Part shown: positions 19,303-28,186 of the stretch, piece after piece
Layout of the letters: each line of letters starts with the position of its first letter
Position numbering within the stretch: position 1 is the stretch's first letter
Assembly: GCF_001468285.1 (NCBI RefSeq)
Contig: NZ_LNSB01000009.1
Span: 47,938 to 111,937, forward strand
Source of the DNA: Sphingopyxis sp. HIX
GTDB taxonomy: Bacteria > Pseudomonadota > Alphaproteobacteria > Sphingomonadales > Sphingomonadaceae
Direction of reading: 5' to 3'
Length of the DNA stretch: 64,000 nucleotides
Program-made: the position numbers and the translations under genes
Notes under the pieces: generated by a model
The model's input: the letters and a program-made list of their open reading frames with translations, nothing else
Told to the model about the DNA's origin: nothing
Databases searched by the model: none

Positions 19303-20407
19303 GCGCGACAATCTCCGCAATCTGGGTGCCAGCCGTGCCGTCGCCGAACGGATTGTGGGCGCGCGCCATGGCGGCATAAGCCTCTTCATCGTCCAAAAGG
19401 CTGAAAATTTCGGAAACGATGCGGTCCCTGTTCGTCCCTACCAGCCGCGCGGTGCCCGCTTCGATGCCTTCGGGGCGCTCGGTCGTCTCGCGCATCACCA
19501 GCACCGGCTTGCCGAGCGAGGGCGCTTCCTCCTGCACCCCGCCGCTGTCGGTCAGCACCAGTTCGCTCGACGCGAGCAGGCGTACGAAATGCGGATAGTC
19601 GAGCGGGTCGATCAGCGCGACGTTGCCAAGCGATCCGAGGATCGGCTCCATCGCGGCGCGGACATGCGGGTTGGGGTGCACCGGGAAGATCACCGCGACG
19701 TCGGGGCGCGCGGCGATCGCGGCAATCGCGTCGGCGATCGCCTTCATGCCGTCGCCGAAATTCTCGCGGCGGTGCGAGGTGACCGCGACGATGCGCTGGC
19801 CCGCGAAGCGCTCCACCAGCGGGTCGAGCCCCGCGGCGAGCGACGGTTCCTCGTCGATGCGCGCCTTGGTCGCGAGCAGCGCGTCGATCACGGTGTTCCC
19901 GGTGATGTGGATGCGGTCGGCAGGAACATTCTCGGCGCGCAAGGCCGCGGCGGCCGTTTCGGTCGGGGCGAAATGCAGGTCGGCGACCGCGCCGGTGACC
20001 TTGCGGTTCACCTCCTCGGGCCAGGGGTGATAGATATTGCCGCTGCGCAGCCCCGCCTCGACATGGCCGACCGGGATCTTGCGGAAATAGGCCGACAGCG
20101 TCGCCGCCATCGTGGTCAGCGTGTCGCCATGGACGAGAATGCGGTCGGGTTTTTCGGCGTCGAAGGTCTCGCCCAGCCCGGTGACGAGCCGCGCGAGCAG
20201 CCCGTCGAGCGTCTGGTTCGCCTGCATGACGTCAAGGTCGATATCGGGCGTGATGCGCGCGATTTCGAGCACCTGGTCGAGCATCTCGCGGTGCTGCGCG
20301 GTGACGCAGACGCGGACGTCGAGCCCGGGTTGCGCCCGCAAGGCGTGCACGACGGGAAACATCTTGATCGCTTCGGGACGCGTCCCGAACACCGTCATCA
20401 CTTTCAT
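19292..20407 (-). CDS. wecB: UDP-N-acetylglucosamine 2-epimerase (non-hydrolysing)
   Basis: A 371-residue protein with FGTRPEAIKMFPV at residues 7-19, VHGDTLTTMAA, the conserved VTSHRRENFG segment and LTDSGGVQEE: a full-length WecB. It interconverts UDP-GlcNAc and UDP-ManNAc. It could alternatively serve as the WbpI-type epimerase acting on UDP-2,3-diacetamido-uronic acid, since WbpB, WbpD and WbpE homologues are in this cluster and WbpI is a WecB relative. The first of a two-gene unit with wecC. The 220-base gap before the divergent phosphatase gene probably holds promoters. Confidence 0.93.
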   Translation of the reverse strand: MKVMTVFGTRPEAIKMFPVVHALRAQPGLDVRVCVTAQHREMLDQVLEIARITPDIDLDVMQANQTLDGLLARLVTGLGETFDAEKPDRILVHGDTLTTMAATLSAYFRKIPVGHVEAGLRSGNIYHPWPEEVNRKVTGAVADLHFAPTETAAAALRAENVPADRIHITGNTVIDALLATKARIDEEPSLAAGLDPLVERFAGQRIVAVTSHRRENFGDGMKAIADAIAAIAARPDVAVIFPVHPNPHVRAAMEPILGSLGNVALIDPLDYPHFVRLLASSELVLTDSGGVQEEAPSLGKPVLVMRETTERPEGIEAGTARLVGTNRDRIVSEIFSLLDDEEAYAAMARAHNPFGDGTAGTQIAEIVARAR

Positions 20408-20627
20408 CGCGGGCTCTTGTATCGGCGGGTCATGGACGTGTCTCCTAGCCGATTTTGGTTGTTATCCGCTTAACTTCGTGGCGAAACTGCCGCAGCTGTG
20501 ATCCTTGTCATTGCGCGCGTTGCCGGTAAATGCTCGGGGAAATGCATCCCGGGGGCGGTTTGTGCGTTGTAGCGGGGCTGCGGCGACAGACCGGCATTGG
20601 GGTGGGGTGTCAGTTTCAATCGGTAAG

Positions 20628-21413
20628 ATGATGTTAAAAAGACTTTTCAGCCGCAAGGCGGATCCCGAGCCCGTTGTCGACGACTGGCCGCAGGCACCCG
20701 ACGGCACGCGCGTCTATGCGATCGGCGACGTCCATGGCCGGCTCGACCTGCTCGACGCGCTGCTCGAGCGTATCGCCGACGAAAGCTTGCGCAATCCCGC
20801 CGAAAGCGTGCACTTGGTGATGCTGGGCGACCTGATCGATCGCGGCCCGCAATCGGCACAGGTCGTCGAGCGGCTGTTGACCGTACCGAAGGGCGTCGAC
20901 GAGATGCACCTGTTGATGGGCAATCACGAAGAGGCGCTGCTCGAAATCCTCGACGGCGCGCATTCGCAGCTGCCGGGGTGGATACGCTATGGCGGGGAAC
21001 AGGCGCTGCAAAGCTACGGGCTTGAAGACACGTCGATTTTCGGCGATAGAGAGGCATTGGTCGCCAAAATCCACGCCGGCATACCGGCTTCGCATGTCCG
21101 TTTGTTCCGCTCGATGGTGGATTATGTGCAGATCGGCGACTATCTTTTTGTCCACGCGGGCATTTTTCCCGGGCGTCCGCTCGAACAGCAACAGGCGCAC
21201 GACCTGCGCTGGATCCGCGACGAATTTCTCGACGACAACCGGGATCATGGCGTGATGGTCGTCCACGGTCACACCATCACCCCCGACGTCGATTGCCGCG
21301 TCAACCGCATCGGCATCGACACCGGCGCCTATCGCAGCGGGATGCTGACCGCGCTGGTGATCGAGGGCAGCTCGCGGCGCTTCCTCAAGACCGGACAGGG
21401 CATCGCCGCATGA
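20628..21413 (+). CDS. PPP-family metallophosphatase
   Basis: A 261-residue protein with the serine/threonine phosphatase metal motifs in order: GDVHGRLD (33-40), GDLIDRGPQ, GNHEEALL, VHAGIFPG and VHGHT. Bacterial PPP enzymes remove phosphate from Ser/Thr and sometimes Tyr or other targets. The N-terminus is basic, no membrane segment. Start ATG 20628 (or 20631); a ribosome site GGTAAG is near. Its stop TGA overlaps the next ATG as ATGA (21410-21413), so it is coupled to the WbpM-like dehydratase. It may act on the Wzc kinase tail, since no Wzb is present, but that is inference. Confidence 0.85.
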   Translation: MMLKRLFSRKADPEPVVDDWPQAPDGTRVYAIGDVHGRLDLLDALLERIADESLRNPAESVHLVMLGDLIDRGPQSAQVVERLLTVPKGVDEMHLLMGNHEEALLEILDGAHSQLPGWIRYGGEQALQSYGLEDTSIFGDREALVAKIHAGIPASHVRLFRSMVDYVQIGDYLFVHAGIFPGRPLEQQQAHDLRWIRDEFLDDNRDHGVMVVHGHTITPDVDCRVNRIGIDTGAYRSGMLTALVIEGSSRRFLKTGQGIAA

Positions 21414-23374
21414 TCCTTGCGCGGGCCTGGGCGGTGGTCGAAGAGCGCATTCTTGCGACATTGGCGTCGCTCGTTGCCCTCGGGCGCAGCGAAAAGCGCG
21501 CGATCCTGATCGTCGCCGACGCGATGCTCTGCGTCGCGGCGGTGCTCGTCGCCTTCTCGCTACGGCTCGGACGATGGGGGATCTTCGAGCCGGAGGTCGG
21601 GTTGGCCGCGGTGATTGCGCTGTCGAGCTGGCTCCCGATCTTCCTGATTCGCGGCACTTACAGCTCGATCCTGCGGTTCTCCGGTGGCCGCACGATGGTC
21701 GGCCTCGGCTATTCGGTCGCGCTCTATGCGATCCCGATCGTCGTCATCTTCGGGCTGATCGGCATGGACGGCGTGCCGCGGACGCTGTCGGTGATCCAGC
21801 CGATCGTCTTCCTCCTGTTCCTGGCGATGGTCCGCATCGTCGCGCGCTATGCGGTCGTCGACCTTCTCAAGCGGCGCGATATCCAGCAGGCGTCGATCGT
21901 GCTGATCTATGGCGCGGGCGAGGCGGGGCAGCGGCTGGCGATGGCGCTGCGCAGCGACCCCTCGATGCGCCTCGTCGGTTTCATCGACGACGACCGCAAG
22001 ATCGAGGGCGAGATCATCGACGGCGTGCCGATCTATTCGCGCCCCAAATTGCCCTGGTTGGTCGACACCTATGGCGTCACCGACGTGCTGCTCGCGCTGC
22101 CGCACGTCACGCGCTCGAAACGCCGGCGCGTGATGAAATCGCTCGAGGACTGGCCGATCCGCGTGCGCATGCTGCCCGACATGCGCCAGATCATCGACGA
22201 GCAAGTGTCGGTCAGCGATCTGCGCGACGTCCAGATCGAGGATCTGCTCGGCCGCGACCCGGTGCCGCCGAACCAGCTGTTGCTGGGCCGCACGATCGTC
22301 GGCAAGACGGTGATGGTCAGCGGCGCCGGCGGCTCGATCGGCAGCGAGCTCACGCGCCAGATCGTGACGATGCGGCCGCATAAGTTAATCCTCGTCGAAT
22401 CGTCCGAATATGGCCTCTATGCGATCGGGCAGGAATTGCAGGCGGTGATCGCCACACTGCCCGAGGGACAGCAGCCCGAGCTGATCGAGGAACTGGGCAA
22501 TGTCACCGACCAGCCGACCGTGCGCCGCCTGCTCGCGCGCTGGCGCCCCGATACCATCTTCCACGCAGCGGCGTACAAGCATGTGCCGCTGGTCGAGGCG
22601 AACCCGATAGCGGGCATCGGCAACAATGTCTGCGGCACGCTGTTCATGGCGAGCGAGGCCGACCGCGTCGGCGTCACCAACTTCGTGCTGGTCAGCACCG
22701 ACAAGGCGGTGCGCCCGACCAACGTCATGGGCGCGTCGAAGCGCGTGTGCGAACTGGTGCTGCAGGGCCTCGCGGGCCGCGGTAGCAAGACGATCTTCGC
22801 GATGGTGCGCTTCGGCAACGTGCTGGGGTCGAGCGGCTCGGTGGTCCCACTCTTCCGCGAGCAGATCAAGAATGGCGGGCCTGTGACGGTCACCCACCGC
22901 GACGTCACGCGCTTCTTCATGACCATCCCCGAGGCCGCGCAGCTCGTCATCCAGGCGGGCGCGATGGCGAAGGGCGGCGAGGTGTTCGTGCTCGACATGG
23001 GCAAGCCGGTGCGGATCATCGAACTCGCGCGCACGATGATCAACCTGTCGGGGCTCACCGTGCGCGACGAGGATCATCCTGACGGCGACATCGAAATCGC
23101 CGAGGTGGGCCTGCGCCAGGGCGAGAAGCTCTACGAAGAGCTTCTGATCGGCGACGATCCCAAGCCGACGGGGCACAGCCGCATCATGCAGGCGCGCGAG
23201 GCGATGCTCGAATGGGGCGAATTGTCGGGCAAGCTCAATGCGCTGCGCGACGCGATGGACCATGGCCGCGCCGACGAATGCCTGACGATCCTGCACGAAC
23301 TGGTTCCCGAATTCCGCCCGCCCGAAGAGGTGAACCAGGAAAGCACGCCTGCGCAGGCGCCGCTCGCGGGCTGA
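21410..23374 (+). CDS. WbpM/PglF-like UDP-HexNAc 4,6-dehydratase
   Basis: A 654-residue membrane protein. Four or so N-terminal membrane segments (residues about 25-125) precede a CoA-binding-like domain (YGAGEAGQRLAMAL) and a dehydratase domain with VSGAGGSIGSELTRQI and the catalytic zone STDKAVRPTNVMGASKR, in which Met replaces the usual Tyr as in FlaA1/WbpM. These enzymes make UDP-4-keto-6-deoxy-GlcNAc for FucNAc/QuiNAc-type sugars, which fits the reductase at 37905. Start ATG 21410 is coupled to the phosphatase. Confidence 0.93.
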   Translation: MILARAWAVVEERILATLASLVALGRSEKRAILIVADAMLCVAAVLVAFSLRLGRWGIFEPEVGLAAVIALSSWLPIFLIRGTYSSILRFSGGRTMVGLGYSVALYAIPIVVIFGLIGMDGVPRTLSVIQPIVFLLFLAMVRIVARYAVVDLLKRRDIQQASIVLIYGAGEAGQRLAMALRSDPSMRLVGFIDDDRKIEGEIIDGVPIYSRPKLPWLVDTYGVTDVLLALPHVTRSKRRRVMKSLEDWPIRVRMLPDMRQIIDEQVSVSDLRDVQIEDLLGRDPVPPNQLLLGRTIVGKTVMVSGAGGSIGSELTRQIVTMRPHKLILVESSEYGLYAIGQELQAVIATLPEGQQPELIEELGNVTDQPTVRRLLARWRPDTIFHAAAYKHVPLVEANPIAGIGNNVCGTLFMASEADRVGVTNFVLVSTDKAVRPTNVMGASKRVCELVLQGLAGRGSKTIFAMVRFGNVLGSSGSVVPLFREQIKNGGPVTVTHRDVTRFFMTIPEAAQLVIQAGAMAKGGEVFVLDMGKPVRIIELARTMINLSGLTVRDEDHPDGDIEIAEVGLRQGEKLYEELLIGDDPKPTGHSRIMQAREAMLEWGELSGKLNALRDAMDHGRADECLTILHELVPEFRPPEEVNQESTPAQAPLAG

Positions 23375-23453
23375 GCTTTGCCGACTTTTAGTGGCGCCGC
23401 GGTTGCGCGGCCCCGATGGCTGCGATAGCGCCGCTTCACCCGATCACCCCAGC

Positions 23454-24251
23454 ATGGAGCGCGCCTTGGCCGCCGCATTCGAAGCTCTCGACCTTTATCT
23501 TGCCCGCCAGATCGAGGCGGTGCCCGGCTATTTCGGACAAGTCGAGGCGGCGGCGATCGATGCGGTCGGCCGCTGGCAGGTCGAGCAGGGGATCAAGGGC
23601 AACCTCGCCGAGATCGGCGTACATCACGGCAAGCTCTTCTTCATCCTCGCGCTGCTGCGGCAGGCGGGCGAGCGTGCGCTGGCGATCGACCTGTTTGAGG
23701 ACGATGGGCTCAACACCGACATCCACGCCGGGCGCGACCGCGCCTTTTTCGACAACCAAGCGAAGCTGGGCATCGCGCTCGACGAGAGCGAGGTGTGGAA
23801 GATCGATTCGACGACGGTCACGCCCGAGGCGATGCGTGAGCGGATCGGGACGCTGCGGTTGATCAGCGTCGACGGCGGGCACGACTATGCGACGGTGAGC
23901 AGCGACCTGCGGCTCGCCGACGCGGTGCTCGCCGACGACGGGGTGATGGTGATCCACGATTTCTTCGGAATAGGCTGGCCCGATGTGTCGGTCGCGGCGA
24001 TCCATGTCCTGACCGAGGCGCGCGAGCGGCTGCAGCCCTTCCTGATCACGCCGTATAAATTGTTCGTCGCGCGGCCCGCCGCCGCGGCGCGCTATCGCGC
24101 GATGCTGCCGGGCAACCCGCGGCTCGGCAAGGCAGCGCTTGCCGAACGCACGATGTTCGATGCGCCGATCACGGTGATGACGCTCGGCCGCCGCGAGGTG
24201 CTGAAGCGGAGCCTGCGGCGGAAACTGGGGTTGCTACCGAAGCGGCTCTAG
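23454..24251 (+). CDS. Class I SAM-dependent methyltransferase (Methyltransf_24-like)
   Basis: A 265-residue protein with AEIGVHHGKLFFIL as motif I, ALAIDLFEDDG as the acidic motif II and RLISVDGGHDYATV, the pattern of the macrocin-O-methyltransferase-like family. It could methylate a sugar hydroxyl in the polysaccharide; the substrate is unknown. Start ATG 23454 was chosen over GTG 23391. Its stop shares a CTAG with the convergent FkbM gene (24248-24251). Confidence 0.75.
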   Translation: MERALAAAFEALDLYLARQIEAVPGYFGQVEAAAIDAVGRWQVEQGIKGNLAEIGVHHGKLFFILALLRQAGERALAIDLFEDDGLNTDIHAGRDRAFFDNQAKLGIALDESEVWKIDSTTVTPEAMRERIGTLRLISVDGGHDYATVSSDLRLADAVLADDGVMVIHDFFGIGWPDVSVAAIHVLTEARERLQPFLITPYKLFVARPAAAARYRAMLPGNPRLGKAALAERTMFDAPITVMTLGRREVLKRSLRRKLGLLPKRL

Positions 24252-25114
24252 CCCGCAGTCAGTTCGGCGGCGCGCTCGGCGGGGCACATGACATATTCGC
24301 AGAGCGCGAGGTCGCCGTGGATGCCGATCGTCCCGAGCGGTTCGAAGGCGAAAGCGCCGCCCTGTCCGGCGTGGAGCACCCGCAGGATGCGGTAATCGGC
24401 CGCCGCGAGCCGCGCCTCGATCCGGGCCTGCCGCGCGATACGGTCGGTGCGCTCGGCCGAATAGCAGGGCAGGATCTCCATCGTGATCAGCGGACGGTCG
24501 CGCACAATCACCGGCGCCAGCGCGTCGATGACGTCGGCCTCGGCGCCCTCGACGTCGATCTTGATGACGCCCACCGGCGGCGCGAGCAGGTCGTCGGGCA
24601 GGTCGGTGGCGCCGAGGATCGCGACAGTCTTGCGAAAGCTCACCGCCTCGCCCGGACGGAAACCCTCGACGATCGACGCCGAGCTGTCGCCGCTGCGGCC
24701 GTTGTAGAGTTCGAGCGTCACGATCCCGCTGCTCGCGCCGAGCCCAGCGGGGACGACGCGGCAGTTCGGCCAGCCGTTGGCGGCGAGCAGTTCCTCGACA
24801 TAATGGACGCACACGGGGTTGGGTTCGAACCCGACATAACGGCGCGCGGGGTCGATCGCCTTCGCCTTGATCAACGTCTGCCCCAGATTGACCCCGACAT
24901 CGACGAAGGTTCCGGGACCGAGCGCCATCAGCCGGCGGAGCAGCGCGAGCATCCAGGGCTCGGTGAGTTCGGCCATCAGCCCCGCCGACACCGGCACCGC
25001 GACGCGTGTGCCGCCGACGTCGGCGGCGACATTGCGGTTGATCCGCGCGAACTGGCCGAGCCGGCGCAGGATGCGGTTGGCGAGCCGGCTGTTCGCGCTG
25101 ATTTCCATGCTCAT
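24248..25114 (-). CDS. FkbM-family methyltransferase
   Basis: A 288-residue protein with FVDVGVNLGQTLI as the SAM-binding motif and IKIDVEGAEADVI, the FkbM signature. FkbM proteins O-methylate sugars or polyketides; here a sugar target in the polysaccharide is likely. A second FkbM gene lies at 46379. Start ATG 25114 overlaps the upstream glycosyltransferase stop as ATGA. It is the last gene of the long minus-strand polysaccharide run. Confidence 0.9.
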   Translation of the reverse strand: MSMEISANSRLANRILRRLGQFARINRNVAADVGGTRVAVPVSAGLMAELTEPWMLALLRRLMALGPGTFVDVGVNLGQTLIKAKAIDPARRYVGFEPNPVCVHYVEELLAANGWPNCRVVPAGLGASSGIVTLELYNGRSGDSSASIVEGFRPGEAVSFRKTVAILGATDLPDDLLAPPVGVIKIDVEGAEADVIDALAPVIVRDRPLITMEILPCYSAERTDRIARQARIEARLAAADYRILRVLHAGQGGAFAFEPLGTIGIHGDLALCEYVMCPAERAAELTAG

Positions 25115-26235
25115 GTGCTGCTGTCCTTCAGATGCGCGGCGATGCGGTCTAGATTGGCGCGATAGCTGTTCGCGAGCGCGAGCTCGGTCCGTGCGCGCCA
25201 GCCGGTATCGCGGCCTTCGCGCACCGCCGCAATCGCGGCGTCGAGCTTTTCGGTCAGTTCGTCGGGCGCCCCCGGCGCGGCCATGAAGATACCCGGCGCA
25301 TCGGCTTGCGCGGCGATCGCGCTGCTCACGACCTCGCCGCCGAGCGCGAAATATTCGAGCAATTTATGCGAATTGACCCCGCGATTGCGATCACGCGCGA
25401 CGTCATAGGGCAGCAGCCAGATATCGACGTCGACGGTCGCGGCGATCAGCGCATCGCCGGTGAGCAGACCGGCCATTTCGACATTGGGCTGCGCCGCGAG
25501 CCCGTCGACCCAGGCGCGGATTTCCGCCGTCTCGCCCTGTACGGGGCCGATGAAGCGGAAGATGCAGTCGGGATGCGCGACAACGAGCGCGGCGACGCGG
25601 TCGCGGTCCATCGCGGGCTGCGCGAGATTGCCAATGAAGCCGATCGTCACGGGCGCATCGGCGGTGCGGATGCGCGGGGCCGCGAGGCGCACGCGCGCGG
25701 CTTCGGCGAACAGCGGCGACAGGCCGTGGCCGACGACATGGCTCGGCCGCCCTTCGGGCGCGATATCGCCGACGATCGAGGCGTCGATGCCGAGGATCAG
25801 GTCGGCGTGGCGATGCATATCGTCGCCGGGATCGAGCCGGTCGACGACGTGCAGGATCGATGCGGGTGCGCGGAACGGCCGATGGTCGGCGAACTGCCGC
25901 GCATTGTCGAAATCCCAGAGCAGGTCGACCGCGCCCACGAGCTTCCGGATCGCGCGCGCGCGGAAGCGCGCGGCGGCGACGAACAGCGGCGTGGCGCGAT
26001 ATTTGGCGCGCGCGAGCGGCATGCGCGGATGGTCGAGCAGTATGATGTTCGCGGTGTCACTCGGCGTCAGGCGGATCGCGCCGTCGCCGGTCGGCGGGTT
26101 GGCGAAGATGACGTCATGGCCGAGCGCCGCGAGTTCGCGTGCATAATGATGCTTCGACACCTGCAGCCCGGTCCACGGCTGCGGCGACAGCATCAAAATC
26201 CGCAGCGGAGCGCCGAGTAGGTCGGGGGCAGGCAT
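25111..26235 (-). CDS. Glycosyltransferase (GT-B, family 4-like)
   Basis: A 374-residue protein with an N-terminal domain (RILMLSPQPWTGLQ) and a Rossmann second half with IGFIGNLAQPAMDRDRV and IWLLPYDVARDRNRGVNSHK. It follows the GT1/GT4-type fold; the acceptor and donor are unknown. It probably adds one sugar of the repeat unit at the cytoplasmic membrane. The wbpG stop upstream ends 4 bases before its start. Confidence 0.75.
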   Translation of the reverse strand: MPAPDLLGAPLRILMLSPQPWTGLQVSKHHYARELAALGHDVIFANPPTGDGAIRLTPSDTANIILLDHPRMPLARAKYRATPLFVAAARFRARAIRKLVGAVDLLWDFDNARQFADHRPFRAPASILHVVDRLDPGDDMHRHADLILGIDASIVGDIAPEGRPSHVVGHGLSPLFAEAARVRLAAPRIRTADAPVTIGFIGNLAQPAMDRDRVAALVVAHPDCIFRFIGPVQGETAEIRAWVDGLAAQPNVEMAGLLTGDALIAATVDVDIWLLPYDVARDRNRGVNSHKLLEYFALGGEVVSSAIAAQADAPGIFMAAPGAPDELTEKLDAAIAAVREGRDTGWRARTELALANSYRANLDRIAAHLKDSST

Positions 26236-26239
26236 CGGC

Positions 26240-27397
26240 CTAGCGTTTCAGGCCAACGGCGCGCATCGCCTTGCCGAGCGCGCCGACGACGCGGAAATAG
26301 CGCTCGCGCTGCGCCTTGTCGGTGCCGTAGATCTCGTGCCGCTGGTTGGGCAAGTTCAGCACCGCCTCGAACTCGCTCTCGGTGAAACCGAGCTTCTTGC
26401 GCACATAGGCCTTGTCGCGTTCCTGCAGCGCCTCGTCATAGGTCGGCTGCTGCAGCTCGCGCAGCGCCTCGTCGCGTGTCATCTGGCCCGACAGGATCAG
26501 GTTCGACAGATGCGCCTTGCGCTTGTCGACCCCGAATTTCCGCGGGAGGATGTAACCTTGGTAGAAACGCGTGAAGAGCGATTCATAATGTTTGCCGCCA
26601 TAGTCGACCCAGTCGAGCTCGCGAATCAGCAGCGCCTTAGCCTCGGCCTTGTTGTAGTCGATCAGGTCGAGCACGGCTTCAGAATGGATGCCGCGGATCA
26701 GCTGGTACCAGGCCTTTTGCCACACGCCGAGCGCCGGGAGCTTCTTGAGCGGCTTCGTGCCGAATTTTTTGTGAATGTTGCGAATGTTTTCGAGGTCGAA
26801 CTTCGCATAGTTCCACGACGGCGGCATCACCGATTCGGTCGCGAAATTGAGCCCCGAGAGCATATATTTGAGCTTGTGCCGCGCCGCGAGCCGATAGAGC
26901 GCGCCCGAGATCATATGATCGGTGGGAACCTCGAGATCGACGACCGAGGCCTTGAAATAGGCGCGCTGGAGGTCGCGGAACTCTTCCCAGTCCATCACGA
27001 AGGTGTGGAGCTCGAAGCCCAGCTTCTTGCAGATATTCTCGATATTGCGGACCGCGAGCTCGTTATTCCAGCCATTGTCGAAATGGACGATCAGCGGGCG
27101 CAAATCCCATTGCTTCGCGAGCCAGGTCACATAGCTGCTGTCGACCCCGCCCGAAAGGCCGATGACGCAGTCATAATCCTTGCCCGCGCCGTCGGCCTTG
27201 ATGTCGGCGAGCAATTTCTCGAGCCGCGCCTTCTTCTGCCCGGCATCCGGCTGCGTCGCCATCAGCGCCTGATATTCGTGCCAATGGTTCGACACGCCGT
27301 CGGCGTCGAAGACGATGTCGGGATCGCTGCCGTCCATGACGGTGCGCGTGCAGACGCGCGTCGAGGAGGTGGGCAGGGGAGAGGTCGCCTGGGTCAC
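26240..27397 (-). CDS. wbpG: N-acetyl sugar amidotransferase (WbpG-like)
   Basis: A 385-residue PP-loop enzyme with IGLSGGVDSSYV, the ATP pyrophosphatase motif. The N-terminus VCTRTVMDGSDPDIVFD is the WbpG/PseA type. In Pseudomonas aeruginosa, WbpG with HisH2 and HisF2 converts a C3 acetamido group to acetamidino. Odd: the usual four zinc cysteines (CxxC...CxxC) read C16, Thr19, Ser36, Trp39 here, so three are gone. Start GTG 27397, 10 bases after the hisF2 stop. An ATG inside (MDGSDPD) is unlikely to be the start. Confidence 0.88.
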   Translation of the reverse strand: MTQATSPLPTSSTRVCTRTVMDGSDPDIVFDADGVSNHWHEYQALMATQPDAGQKKARLEKLLADIKADGAGKDYDCVIGLSGGVDSSYVTWLAKQWDLRPLIVHFDNGWNNELAVRNIENICKKLGFELHTFVMDWEEFRDLQRAYFKASVVDLEVPTDHMISGALYRLAARHKLKYMLSGLNFATESVMPPSWNYAKFDLENIRNIHKKFGTKPLKKLPALGVWQKAWYQLIRGIHSEAVLDLIDYNKAEAKALLIRELDWVDYGGKHYESLFTRFYQGYILPRKFGVDKRKAHLSNLILSGQMTRDEALRELQQPTYDEALQERDKAYVRKKLGFTESEFEAVLNLPNQRHEIYGTDKAQRERYFRVVGALGKAMRAVGLKR

Positions 27398-27407
27398 TGG
27401 GTCTCGT

Positions 27408-28181
27408 TCAGTCAAGCTTCTGGAAGAGCTGTTGCTTGAGGTCGGCCTCGTCGGGATAGGAGATGAGGACGCCTTGATTCGGTGCGCGATAGACGAACAG
27501 GCTCGACGCCGCCACCGCCGACGCGCCCCCTTGCACCGCAGGCAGGAAATCGCCGAGCCCCGCCGCGCCGCCGCACGCGACCACGGGCACGTCGACCGCC
27601 TCGGCCACCGCGGTCGCCGTCGCGAGGTCGTAGCCCGACCATTTGCCGTCGCGGTCGATGCTGTAGACGATGATCTCGCCCGCGCCCGCCGCGACCATCG
27701 CCTTCGCCGCCTCGACGGGCGCCTGGCCGGTCTTGCTCTTGCCGCTGCGGGTGAGAACCTGCTGCCCGCCGAGCAATTTCTTGGCATAGGGCAGCGACAC
27801 CGCGACCGCCTGCGCGCCGAAGCGCTCGGCGATGGCGGTCACCAGCCCCGGATTGGCGAGCGCTTCGCTCGACAGCACGACCTTTTCGAGCCCGAGCTGG
27901 AACAACTGCGCGGCGTCGTCGACGCTGCGGATGCCGCCGCCATAACCCATTGGCAAGAAAGCCTCCTCGACGATATCGCCGATCGCCTCGAAGCTGGGCC
28001 CGCGGCCGTCGACGCTCGCGTCGATGTCGAGCAGCAATATCTCGTCGACCATCTTGGTGTTGAAAATGCGCACCGCGTTGATCGGGTCGCCGATATAGGT
28101 GCGCTTGCCGAACGCGACGGTCTTCACCAGCCGCCGCTCGCGGTCGATGGTCAGCACGGGGATCACGCGGATGCGGCGCAT
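27408..28181 (-). CDS. HisF-like ammonia-accepting cyclase partner (HisF2)
   Basis: A 257-residue TIM barrel with the HisF pattern: RVIPVLTIDRERRLVKTV, GDPINAVRIFN, MGYGGGIRSVDDA and VVACGGAAGLGDF. It differs from histidine HisF and matches the polysaccharide HisF2 group that partners HisH2 and WbpG. Start ATG 28181 (MRRIRVIP) fits family starts; ATG 28199 is an alternative that would overlap the sulfotransferase stop. Only five bases separate it from the sulfotransferase gene. Histidine biosynthesis genes are absent nearby. Confidence 0.88.
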   Translation of the reverse strand: MRRIRVIPVLTIDRERRLVKTVAFGKRTYIGDPINAVRIFNTKMVDEILLLDIDASVDGRGPSFEAIGDIVEEAFLPMGYGGGIRSVDDAAQLFQLGLEKVVLSSEALANPGLVTAIAERFGAQAVAVSLPYAKKLLGGQQVLTRSGKSKTGQAPVEAAKAMVAAGAGEIIVYSIDRDGKWSGYDLATATAVAEAVDVPVVACGGAAGLGDFLPAVQGGASAVAASSLFVYRAPNQGVLISYPDEADLKQQLFQKLD

Positions 28182-28186
28182 GCGGC

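Noticed and set aside
17716..19404. Plus-strand frame of 562 codons opposite hslV and wecC
   Set aside because: Antisense shadow; composition is dominated by Arg, Asp and Gly with no motif.
21293..21409. N-terminal extension of the WbpM-like protein
   Set aside because: It only overlaps the phosphatase gene in another frame; ATG 21410 forms the typical ATGA junction.
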